Shown here one piece after another: positions 24,719 through 35,204 of a DNA stretch of 64,000 nucleotides (its first letter is position 1; every line of letters begins with the position of its first letter). A model generated the notes under the pieces. The model did not search any database. It was not told where the DNA came from and saw only the letters and a list, made by a program, of their open reading frames with translations. The DNA lies in assembly GCF_963678635.1 (NCBI RefSeq), contig NC_087068.1, positions 31,746,318 through 31,810,317 of the forward strand, given 5' to 3'. The position numbers and the translations under genes are program-made. This stretch comes from Symsagittifera roscoffensis. Taxonomy: Eukaryota > Xenacoelomorpha > Acoela > Convolutidae.

Positions 24719-24940
24719 GGTGAATTTTTCACCTCTTTCAGAAAAAGTCTTGATTTGATAATGAGGATGTCCAATGTTCTCAATATTTTGAGTATGTTGG
24801 TATTGAGAACATTGGACATCCTCAACACCAGAAATGAGGATGTCCAATGTTCTCAATACCAACATACTCAAAATATTGAGAACATTGGACATCCTCATTA
24901 TCAAATCAAGACTTTTTCTGAAAGAGGTGAAAAATTCACC
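24719..24940. repeat. Perfect 106-bp inverted repeat with nested inverted repeats
   Basis: Arms 24719-24824 and 24835-24940 are exact reverse complements by eye, with a 10-bp spacer. Each arm contains a second, 24-bp inverted repeat (tgaggatgtccaatgttctc...) around a 15-bp loop, so that block occurs four times in alternating orientation. The right arm runs into the dispersed ~530-bp repeat. Confidence 0.95.
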
Positions 24941-25434
24941 TGAGCGTGAAGACTGTTCCTGAAAAATCACAACACCTAATAATTGTTTTCACTTGCTAAA
25001 CACGTGCAAATTTTTTAACTTTCTTCGTTGATTAGCATTTAAAGACATTTTGAATGAAAGCACTTCAAAATTATCACGAAGTACCCTATCAAGAACAAAA
25101 AACAGATTTTAGCTTTTGAAATAAAAACATGTTTTATCCAAACAAGTTAGCTGTTGAAAACTTCTGTTTGACAGCAGGAAAAGAAACCATTATTAAAGCA
25201 AGTAAAACAAGCCTTATCAGATTTAAAACTTTTCTCAAAAAATACCATGAAAAGTAACAGTTGATAAAAGATTGATCCCAGAATCCTAAATTACCAGTAT
25301 GCAATTAATTAAATATTATGTTAATATTTGTGAAACACCAAAAATGAAACATTTGTTTAACCAAATTATAGAAATCTATCAGCCAGAAATGAGTAAAATG
25401 AGTATGTTGATGTTGCACTGAATTAGTACTGCAG
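24901..25434. repeat. Dispersed ~530-bp repeat, copy B
   Basis: Second copy of 5610-6141. Its first 40 bp are also the outer part of the perfect palindrome. It ends at agtactgcag, where sequence of LINE ORF1 begins. Confidence 0.7.
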
Positions 25435-25435
25435 A

Positions 25436-26200
25436 CCTCACCAAGTCTACGATTACATTTGTCAACCAGAAGTCATCTGGTGTTGCAGGTCCTGCACACC
25501 CAAGGTAAAACTTCTAATTGAAGCTGACACTAATCCAGAACCGGATACACTACGGAGCGAACTGGACAAAACAATGGCGAACCTAAACCACATGATGAAC
25601 GACTTCCACAAGTTTGTAGCAGGACCAAGAGCCGTGAATCAAATTGAATAGAAACCATGGGACGTGGCCCAGCAACCGAAAAACAAGCCACTAAAAGAAA
25701 TTAAAATGGAAGCATCTGATGAGCAAAAAAGAGAAGAAGAAGACGACAAAAGAAGAAGAAAGAAATTGATAATTTACAAAGCACCTGAGAGTACCCACCA
25801 AGATGGACATAACAGAAAGGTAGAAGACAAACAACTGATAGAAACATTTCTAGCATCGGTCGAAATGGGAAACAAAACAGCCACAAGTTTTGTCCGACTT
25901 GGGAAGAAGAGCGATGAAGCCACGACAAACAGACCACTGCTAGTATCTTTTGATAAAGAAAAAGATGTAAGCGAGATAATGAAAAATTTGAATAAATTAA
26001 TGGGGGCCGAATATAAAATCGAAAACATGCGGATTTGTCCAGACAGGAGTCTCAAGGAACGAGAAGAAATCAGAAGATTGATAGCAAAGGCAAAAAACTT
26101 CAACGAAAAGGAACAAGGAGACTACGTGCACCTTTTGAGGGGGTTGCAAATAATGAGAATGATGAAAATACCTCAAACTGGTCTTTACTAATCTGGTACA
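25436..26200 (+). pseudogene. CR1/Jockey-type LINE copy A, ORF1
   Basis: The RNA-binding first protein of an APE-type LINE. The beginning reads CQPEVIWCCRSC, the end of a PHD-like finger, followed by a coiled segment and a TAG at about 25650. The 175-codon open part (25664-26191) has a charged coil and then RPLLVSFDKEKDVSEIMKN and KIENMRICPDRSLKEREE, the RRM-like domain typical of such ORF1s. It runs directly into the start of the endonuclease ORF. The 5' part of the finger is missing. Confidence 0.72.
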
Positions 26201-26240
26201 CAAACATAGACATATTAACTCAAGACAAACTGCACGAAAT

Positions 26241-27694
26241 GGGTACAGGACTTTATCCTCCACGGTAATTATCCTCCAGGCGATATCCTCCATGGCGGAT
26301 AAAGTCCTTCGAGGGACTTTATCCGCCAAATGTTGGAGGATAAAGACGCTGAATCTAAAAATCATAGTTTCAGACCACTGAGGGTAACTTTTTAACTAAT
26401 ATTTTTTTAAAAATAGGTTGTAAAGGCTTTTGTGAGGTGAGTGATCAGAATCTGGTACTAAAATGTCTAAAATAATGAGATTAAGGGATAGAATATATTA
26501 TCAAATTGGAATGTATTAGAAGAAAGTATCGTTAAAACAGAAGAATGAGGGCAATAATCAACAGCAAAATTACAAATTACTCGGACATCCAACAAGCCGT
26601 GAGCACCTACCATGCATGGTTCCGGCACTGATGTTGCCTTCAATGAAAGCATTCCAAACCTCGAAAAGAAGCTTTTGCTTCTCCACATAGCCTTTTCGGC
26701 TCTCCTGTACAGACAGGATCCGCAAATTAATTTCAACCAACTGTGCCTCATTGAAAAGTACCTGCACGAGAAAATAAAAATTTACATTCGGGTTCATGGC
26801 GCGCTTGTTGATGCGGTGGTGCCATGATTCAAGATCATTGTTTGTGCGAGTACCTTTCATGAACTGGCACCAGGTCTCAGGTGGAAACATTTTCGAGTCA
26901 ATCCACTGCCTTCGGACGTACTCCATAAACGTTACGAGACGATTGTCGTTGAAGGTCTTTGCCTCTTGATTCAGGAGTTTAAATGCCCGACGTATCAATT
27001 CACTGGGAAGCAACGGTAGAGACAATACCTTCCGGAGGAATGTGCGGATCGTTTCAACAGAAGAGTACGCATCTTTAAGTCCATTCTCAGTGATGTGCTT
27101 AAAAACCGCTTGTGTCCAATGGAAATAACAGCCTCTAATCGACGTTTGAGGAAAGACTGATTGTATTGCTTTCCAAAGCGCCACTTCAAAATCGCAAACG
27201 ACCTCTTCCACTTTGCATCGTCCAGCGACATCTAATTGTTCTTGCAGTTTACTTTTATAATCATTCATGCTTCTTCCTGACATTATTGCAAACGATATAG
27301 GTACATGCTGCCTCTCTTGCGATGCACTATTAGTGACGAACGTGTGAATTGAGAATAGTTGCTTGAATGGCTCCTTAACGACTTTAAACGTTGCATCTAT
27401 GAACATCGTTTTCGCATTTTTCAAGTGACTTTTTTGATTTTCTGTTGCAAATAGGAGATGTCGGCGATCGCCTGAACGAATATCACCACGCAAAAAATTA
27501 CTCGGGACGTGGTCAAGTTCTAATTTAAACGTCAGATCAAAAGGATGTTTCGGGCGGTTTTCTTGGCGAACTCGACTAACACATCGCCTGATAGAGTCTT
27601 TCTTAGCAAGTGCTCCAGATGGTGGATAATGGAGGATAATGGTGGAGGATATCGCCTGGAGGATAATGACCGTGGAGGATAAAGTCCGTTTCCC
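26241..27694 (-). mobile_element. MULE-type DNA transposon nested in LINE copy A
   Basis: About 1454 bp with terminal inverted repeats beginning GGG and containing ggactttatcctccacggt and attatcctccaggcgatatc in both ends. Flanked by an 8-bp duplication cacgaaat (26233-26240 and 27695-27702), near the 9 bp usual for MULEs (the ninth base differs). The uninterrupted target is visible in LINE copy B at about 32413, which proves the insertion. Confidence 0.93.
26570..27693 (-). CDS. MULE transposase, N-terminally truncated
   Basis: Cuts and inserts the transposon. The frame opens within the right inverted repeat and has no ATG inside the element before MFIDATF; its only upstream ATG lies in the flanking LINE. 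Visible DDE triad: Asp in FIDATFKVV (about residue 109 of the frame counted from the flanking ATG at 27721), Asp in VVCDFEVALWKAI (177) and Glu in TNNDLESWHHRIN (298), plus the MULE CxxH signature GCYFHWTQ (198-201). The usual N-terminal FLYWCH-type zinc finger and DNA-binding part is absent, as if deleted. Uninterrupted to the stop. Confidence 0.88.
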
Positions 27695-30480
27695 CACGAA
27701 ATCACGTGGAGAATGAATCAAGAAAAATGCAAGCCTGATGTCATCGCTCTAGTGGAAGGCAAACCGAAAAATTCTTGCGCAGAATGGAATCCAGTATGGC
27801 ATAAAATCTAATACTATAACATAGAATCAATAAATATGAACCCATTTGATCAAGGACGCGGAACTTTAGTTTAATTAAATGAAACCATTGACTTTTTCTT
27901 GAACACAAATAATTTTTTTTCTGTGAAAACTTGTTTTTAAGAACTAAAATTAGCAGTAACATCATCAACCTTGGTGTATTGTATAGAAGCCCAAACTCAA
28001 CTAAGAAAAAAACCACCAACTAAGAAACTTGATCGCCAATTTGAACGAAACACAGTCAAATGACTCAACACTAATAGTGGGAGACACAAATCTACCACAG
28101 ATAGATTGGGAGGCCATGAGTACATTAAAAGATGAAATTAGCACTGAGTTTAACTTTTTAGAGGCAGTAAAAGACGCACTACCAACACAACATATTAAAG
28201 AGCCTACAAGGCTTACTGGCAGAGACAAGGCATCACTGCTTGATGTTGTGATGTCAGATATAGTCTTAAAAGATCTAGACACCACATTAGAGGTACCAGC
28301 GGGAAAAAGTGACCATGTTCTTGTCAAGAAAGATGTGCCATTAAAGAGGGTTAAGTCGAATTGTAAAAACCTCAGAAACTATGAAAAGGGAGACTACTAC
28401 GGGATGAGAAACCATCTAGTTGACCCAACGGTTCAGTTAAATACATGGGAAAAACTGAAAAACTGCATGATAGAATTAGTCGAAAAATTCGTGCCTTTAA
28501 TTAAGATACGCAGCAGTGGCAACCACATGCCGCTTGCAAAGGCGGTGCGCATGAAGATAAAAAAAAAAGAAAGCCTGGAAAACATTCAAAAATTATCAAA
28601 CAGCCAAAAATTTAAACAAATATAAAACCAAACGAAATGAAGTTAGATCTACCACGCGATTGGAGGCACTCACACGTGAAAAAGAAATATCATCAGACAT
28701 TAAAACTAATCCGAAATATATCTGGAGTTACGTGCGCCAAAAAAACTACTATAAGAGAATCAATCCCCGCTTCAATAAAGTCAAGTGGTATGCTAACTGA
28801 CAGAGACGACGAAAAGGCAGACGTGCTCTCAAACTTGTTTGCATCATTTTTCACTGACGAACCCCTTGGTAGCTGGGAGATAAGCCCTCCACCAACCACC
28901 AGCATTGATGACAACCTGGAGGTAACAATGAATGACATCCGAAAAGAACTCATTCGGTTAGACACTCCAAAGTCGCCTGAATCAGATGAAATTCATCCTA
29001 GGGTCCTATTTGAATTACGAGAATTCATCTTAAAACCACTTTGATTACTTTCCAAACCTCTTGAGAGACAAGAAAATTACCCGAAAACTAAAAGTTGGCT
29101 AACATTTCTGCAAAATTCAAAAAAGGTTAAAAAAAATTGATGGCAGATAACTATAGACCAATCAGTTTAACATCAATTTGTTGCAAGTTATTCGAAAAGT
29201 TTGTTCGAAAGCATTTAATGGATCTTTTCAATGAAAAAGGGCTAATAACAAATGCACATTACGGTTTTCGATCTGGATGTTCACTGAACTTACAACTCCT
29301 AAAAGTAATTGATGACTTCACCAGGGCAATGGACAAACATGAAAATGTCGACGTGATATACTTGGACTTCAAGAAAGCCTTCGATTCGGTACCGCACAAA
29401 AGACTGATCGGAGTTCTTAGACAGTATGGAGTAACTAGATGAACCTTGAGCTGGATAACAGACTTTCTTTCGGGACGACAACAGAGAGTGGTAATTAACG
29501 ATTCAAGATCCTCATGGCAGGCAGTAAAAAGTGGGATACCCCAGGGTTCAGTACTCGGACCAGTACTGTTTTTAATATACATCAACACAATGCCGGATAA
29601 AATAGAGTCAAAAATATATCTATTTGTTGACGATGCGAAATTATACCGTCAAATTGAAGACAAATTGTATGTAACACGAATACATGAAGATTTACAGTCA
29701 CTAGAAACTTGGTCAGGCCAAAATCTTTTGTCTTTTAATATCGACAAAAGTGTTCACATGACAACAGGAACCATGAAATTGGATATGGAGAGGAACTATA
29801 AAATCAATGACGAAACATTAATGAAGTGCAACTCGGAAAAGACCTGGGTATCTGGCTTGACAACGAACTGACATTCGAAACACACATCACTAAAAAATTC
29901 AATAAGGCAAACGGCATGATAGCAGTAATTAAGAAAAGCTTCACTAAAGTCATGAAACAAGTATTTTTAAACATCGACAAATGCTTGATACGGCCACACC
30001 TTGATTTTGCTAACTTAATTTGGCACCCAAGGTTGATCAAACATCAAAAGATCTTGGAAAACGTTCAAAGAAGAGCGACGCGTCTAGTTAGTGGTATAAA
30101 AAATCTATCCTATTACAAACGCCTTAAAGAACTGAATCGCTCCTCGCTGGAATACTGAAGGAAAAGAGGGACAATGATAGAAACGTATAAAATCTGCTAT
30201 GATTTTTATGATCGGAATGCCGCTGCGGGACTATTCGAGCGGAATAATAGGGATTCTAGAGGTAACGCATGTAAATTCGTAGTACGTAAAGCAAATCTAG
30301 AAATGCGAAAAAATTTCTTCACGATAAGAGCACCTCTAGACTGGAACAATCTGCCACAGGAAACAGTGCACAGCAAGACCATGGACAAATTCAAGTGGAA
30401 ACTGGACATACATTGGAAAGCGATTGGAATTGACATGTACCAATTCGAACGGAGATAGGAAAAATATTTGAATTGACCAC

Positions 30481-30861
30481 AAGAGGCACTGCCTAATGGT
30501 CATAAAAAACTTGATTTAACTCGACTATAAACAAGCTATTTTCCAGGTACGTGTAGTCATAACGTCAAAACGCTCTTTGAAGTAGGCCCAAAAAAATTTG
30601 AGGAGTCTTTGATTCAGCGCTTCAGGTTGGTTGTAGTTTACCCAATGTGGAAAACGGTTGGCCAATTTCGGTGTTCGATGCCAAAAGTTTTTGAAAGTTT
30701 TCAATAAACGAGTTCTCAACATTGAATAGTGGTGCATTGAGAGAAGAATAAGGGTTGTAGGAACAACACGACAAATAATTTATCCATTTTAAGTCGTATT
30801 TACCCATTAAAATTTTCGATAGGTACAGCAGATCGTTCATTTGCATTTATAAACTGAAAGG
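30481..30861. other. Unassigned spacer
   Basis: Between the LINE copy A 3' end and an RLE-LINE fragment. Two overlapping minus-strand frames are open but match nothing I recognise. Confidence 0.4.
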
Positions 30862-32143
30862 AAACTGGTAATTTGTTTAAACTTAAACTCAATACGGGTT
30901 ACCTTTCTTCAATCAGAACACATAACTCGACACGACAACTTATTTATTACTGTATATTGTGTAACAAATAATGACTTTCGTCGAAGTACGCAAGAGCCAT
31001 TTGCAATCTGTATTGCCAGGTAGATTCTCTGCTAAAAAAACTACCTGCCCTAACATCCTCGTTACACGTGCACAAGTCCCTACAAAGCATATTCAGGAAA
31101 AATCTCAGTGCTAGGGCCAGCGGCACCCTGAACTTCAAAAGCTATTGGTTGAAAAACATATCCATCAATAATTACATCTCTTTATTTGTCAGATTTTTGA
31201 TCTTCCGCCTCGACTGCGGCCGTTCCGGAGTTGCAACCGAACCTGTTCTTATTCTACTAAGGGCTATGGAGTCAACTATTGTCACACATCCGACAGGACC
31301 TGCCTACCAGCAGCCCTTGGGACAAGCGTCAAACCGTCTGGTCGCTTCTGATCTGTCCTGTGGAGGTGTCTCGGCTCTAAAACAGAAAGAATGTGAGTGG
31401 AGGCGAGACTTTGGTTTATCAGGACATTCAAATTTGAATGCCTAGTGAATGAATCTCCCTGTTTTTTTTGAGGCAGGATAGGCCATGCCATCCATCTTCG
31501 GTTACATCTGTGAGAAAGAATGTGAGTGGAGGCGAGACTTTGGTTTATCAGGACATTCAAATTTGAATGCCTAGTGAATGAATCTCCCTGTTTTTTTTTG
31601 AGGCAAGATAGGCCATGCCATCCATCTTCGGTTACATCTGTTCCGCAAACGGATCTAAATTTTTCAAAAATTTTTGAAATTAGGCGGAGCCAATTGCAAT
31701 TCTAAGCTGCTGATTCAAAATTTCAATCTTAGATTTTTCACAGTGTGACATTCAACCATTGCGATCCGAATTTATCCTGGTAAGCACAGAATCTTTTCAC
31801 ATCAATAGGTTCTAGTTTCAAAATCAATTGAGAGGATTCTTCATCGAAAATGGGCTCCGTCCATTTTTTTTGGATTTCAATTTCCGGAGCGAGTTCACAT
31901 TTTGCTGAATCAAAACCAAAGCTCTAATGCATCATTGTATGTTTCATTCTCGTGCTCCAAATTAAAGTTTTCACTCAATAAAGCTATCGTTCTTACTGCT
32001 GAGGCTAAAAAAGCGAGCGGCAGACAAACGCAGCCAAAAATATAGAAATTTCGGCCCGCTAAAGCAATCTTTTAGGAAGTAAAACTCATAAAAAGCATAC
32101 AGCTTATCAATAGCTACTAAAAATTTTCCAACTCAGCTTTTTT
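30862..32143 (-). pseudogene. RLE-LINE subfamily B, 3' fragment
   Basis: Degenerate relative of the R2-like LINE: a tail with NEDVRAGSF, zinc finger and endonuclease remnants (RTDQKRPDGLTLVP near 31330), and a thumb remnant. Shares ~97% of bases and the same internal deletion with 35205-36385, so both derive from one already defective copy. Units 31384-31510 and 31511-31637 are a 127-bp tandem duplication found only here. Truncated at a T run, followed by (TA)n at 32144-32166. Confidence 0.78.
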
Positions 32144-32166
32144 TATATATATATATATATATATAA
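32144..32166. repeat. (TA)n microsatellite
   Basis: About eleven TA units, exactly between the truncated RLE-LINE fragment and LINE copy B. Confidence 0.95.
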
Positions 32167-32171
32167 ATTAA

Positions 32172-34545
32172 TAGGTGCCAAATATAAAATTGAAAACATG
32201 CGGATTTGTCCAGACAGGAGTCTCAAGGAACGAGAAGAAGTCAGAAGATTGATAGCGAAGGCAAAAAACTTCAACGATAAGGAACAAGGAGACTACGTGC
32301 ACCTTGTGAGGGGGTTGCAAATAATCAGAATGATGAAAATACCTCAAACTGGTCTTTACTAATCTGGTATGGTACACAAACATAGACATATTAACTCAAT
32401 ACAAACTGCACGAAATCACGTGGAGAATGAATCAAGAAAAATGCAAGCCTGATGTCATCGCTCTAGTGGAAGGCAAACCGAAAAATTCTTGCGCAGAATG
32501 GAATCCAGTATGGCATAAAATCTAATACTATAACATAGAATCAATAAATATGAACCCATCTGATCAAGGACGCGGAACTTTAGTTTAATTAAATGAAAAC
32601 ATTGACTTTTTCTTGAACACAAATAATTCTTCTTTCTGTGAAAACTTATTTTTAAGAACTAAAATTGGCAGGAACATCATCAACCTTGGTGTATTGTATA
32701 GAAGTCCAAACTTAACTAAAAAAATAACCACCAACAAAGAATCTTGATCGCCAATTTGAACGAAACACAGTCAAATGAGTCAACACTAATAGTGGGAGAC
32801 ACAAATCTACCACAGATAGATTGGGAGGCCATGAGTACATTGAAAGATTGAAAGATGAAATTAGCACTGAATTTAACTTTTTAGAGGCAGTAAAAGACGC
32901 ACTACTAACACAACATATTAAAGAGCCTACAAGGCTTACTGGCAGAGACAAAGCATCACTGCTTGATGTTGTGATGTCAGATATAGTCTTAAAAGATCTA
33001 GACACCATATTAGAGGTACCAGCGGGAAAAAGTGACCATGTTCTTGTCAAGAAAGATGTGCCATTAAAGAGGGTTAAGTCGAATTGTAAAAACCTCAGAA
33101 ACTATGAAAAGGGAGACTACTACGGGATGAGAAACCATCTAGTTGACCCAACGGTTCAGTTAAATACATGGGAAAAACTGAAAAACTGCATGATAGAATT
33201 AGTCGAAAAATTCGTGCCTTTAATTAAGATACGCAGCAGTGGCAACCACATGCCGCTTGCAAAGGCGGTGCGCATGAAGATAAAAGAAAAAAAGAAAGCC
33301 TGGAAAATATTCAAAAATTATCAAACAGCCAAAAATTTAAACAAATATAAAACCAAACGAAATGAAGTTAGATCTACCACGCGATTGGAGGCACTCACAC
33401 GTGAAAAAGAAATATCATCAGACATTAAAACTAATCCGAAATATATCTGGAGTTACGTGCGCCAAAAAAACTACTATAAGAGAATCAATCCCCACTTCAA
33501 TAAAGTCAAGTGGTATGCTAACTGACAGAGACGACGAAAAGGCAGACGTGCTCTCAAACTTGTTTGCATCAGTTTTCACTGACGAACCCCTTGGTAGCTG
33601 GGAGATAAGCCCTCCACCAACCACCAGCATTGATGACAACCTGGAGGTAACAATGAATGATATCCGAAAAGAACTCATTCGGTTAGACACTCCAAAGTCG
33701 CCTGAATCAGATGGAATTCATCCTAGGGTCCTATTTGAATTACGAGAATTCATCTTAAAACCACTTTGATTACTTTCCAAACCTCTTGGGAGACAAGAAA
33801 ATTACCCGAAAACTGGAAATTGGCTAACATTTCTGCAAAATTCAAAAAAGGTAAAAAAAAATTGATGGCAGATAACTATAGACCAATCAGTTTAACATCA
33901 ATTTGTTGCAAGTTATTGGAAAAGTTTGTTCGAAAGCATTTAATGGATCTTTTCAATGAAAAAGGGCTAATAACAAATGCACATTACGGTTTTCAATCTG
34001 GATGTTCACTGAACTTACAACTCCTAAAAGTAATTGATGACTTCACCAGGGCAATGGACAAACATGAAAATGTCGACGTGATATACTTGGACTTCAAGAA
34101 AGCCTTCGATTCGGTACCGCACAAAAGACTGATCGGAGTTCTTAGACAGTATGGAGTAACTAGAAGAACCTTGAGCTGGATAACAGACTTTCTTTCGGGA
34201 CGACAACAGAGAGTGGTAGTTAACGATTCAAGATCCTCATGGCAGGCAGTAAGAAGTGGGATACCCCAGGGTTCAGTACTGTTTTTAATATACATCAATA
34301 CAATGCCGGACAAAATAGAGTCAAAAATATATCTATTTGTTGACGATGCGAAACTATACCGTCAAATTGAAGACAAATCGTATGTAACACGAATACATGA
34401 AGATTTACAGTCACTAGAAACTTGGTCAGGCCAAAATCTTTTGTCTTTTAATATCGACAAAAGTGTTCACATGACAACAGGAACCATGAAATTGGATATG
34501 GAGAGGAACTATAAAATCAATGACGAAACATTAATGAAGTGCATC
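32172..34545 (+). mobile_element. CR1/Jockey-type LINE copy B (no MULE)
   Basis: Begins inside ORF1 (KIENMRICPDRSLKERE), then an uninterrupted endonuclease junction with the empty MULE site near 32413. Later: GVLYRSPNLT, GDTNLPQIDW, GKSDHVLVKK, RT motifs YLDFKKAFDSVPHK and FVDDAKLY. Shares stops and frameshifts with copy A (33500-33525 and 33766). A 12-bp deletion removes residues after GIPQGSV. Cut off at about 34545, where an RLE-LINE piece begins. Confidence 0.85.
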
Positions 34546-34565
34546 TCTAAAACACTTTTCAATAA

Positions 34566-35194
34566 GTAATATTTTCTACCTTGTAGAAATTATCATTCAT
34601 TTCATCCGGAAGACTTTCTGCCAAGGGACACGCGAAATCGTAGAATTTCTCTTGAGCACTCGAGCATTAAAAATGTCTGTTTTTTACATAATATCTAGTA
34701 CTAAGTCATCATCAATTGAAGCATCATTGACAGATTTCCAGTTAACACACATAAGACATTGAAACCTTTGGTTTTTCTTAGAGCCGCTCAGAGTTATATT
34801 TTCACAATTGATATAATACCAATTAGAGCAACAATCACATCTTATCAAATTAAAATTCCTAACTGTTCTAGGTTTTTGTGCTTGTACAGTCCTTGTTGTT
34901 TTTTCTCATCTTGATGGCGCAGCGTAAAATTTAAAAAAATGAAATCTATGAAACTCGCTAAAGCGGAACAATCTCACCTGAGCTCACAAGGTTCAGCGGC
35001 GCACCACAAGGCTCCCCAGCCAGAATTCCTTTCCCCAGAACAGAGACCTAAATGACAGATCTTTCTCTGAAAGCCCTCGAATGGCGCTCGACCAAAAGGC
35101 ACAAACATCAAACAAATCAAATCTATTTAAAAATTTATCACAACAATTAGAACAAAAACAAATGATAATGATAAGAAGGAAATGATAAGGATAA
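34566..35194 (-). pseudogene. RLE-LINE 5' end fragment
   Basis: Remnant of the PHD-finger coding part (34570-34905) followed by the family's 5' UTR (aacaatctcacctgagctca, tgacagatctttctctg) to the 5' terminus atttatcacaacaatta at about 35150. 35151-35194 is a simple aatgataa/gga-rich stretch. Confidence 0.7.
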
Positions 35195-35204
35195 CAAGGA
35201 GATG

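Larger units (their letters stand above)
26186..30480 (+). mobile_element. CR1/Jockey-type LINE copy A, ORF2 (split by MULE)
   Basis: Endonuclease start (TNIDILTQDKLHE) at 26198-26240, interrupted by a MULE at 26241-27694, and resuming at 27695 with WRMNQEKCKPDVIALVEGKP and later GDTNLPQIDW, SLLDVVMSD and GKSDH. The RT has NYRPISLTS, YLDFKKAFDSVPHKR, SGIPQGSVLGPVLF and the catalytic box FVDDAKLY instead of the usual FADD. The C-terminus (VQRRATRLVSG, WNNLPQ) is complete, ending near 30458. Frameshifts fall near 28625, 28790, 29040 and 29850, with stops in the endonuclease, so it is not functional. Confidence 0.85.

Noticed and set aside
24704-24970. ORFs of 79 and 85 codons on opposite strands with the same peptide
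   Set aside because: They are the two readings of one perfect palindrome, not genes.
26570-27721. Transposase start at the ATG at 27721
   Set aside because: That ATG lies in the LINE outside the MULE's terminal repeat and is fused by chance.
32144-32166. (TA)n as a target-site or centromere-like signal
   Set aside because: A short microsatellite at a junction of two truncated elements; no further structure.
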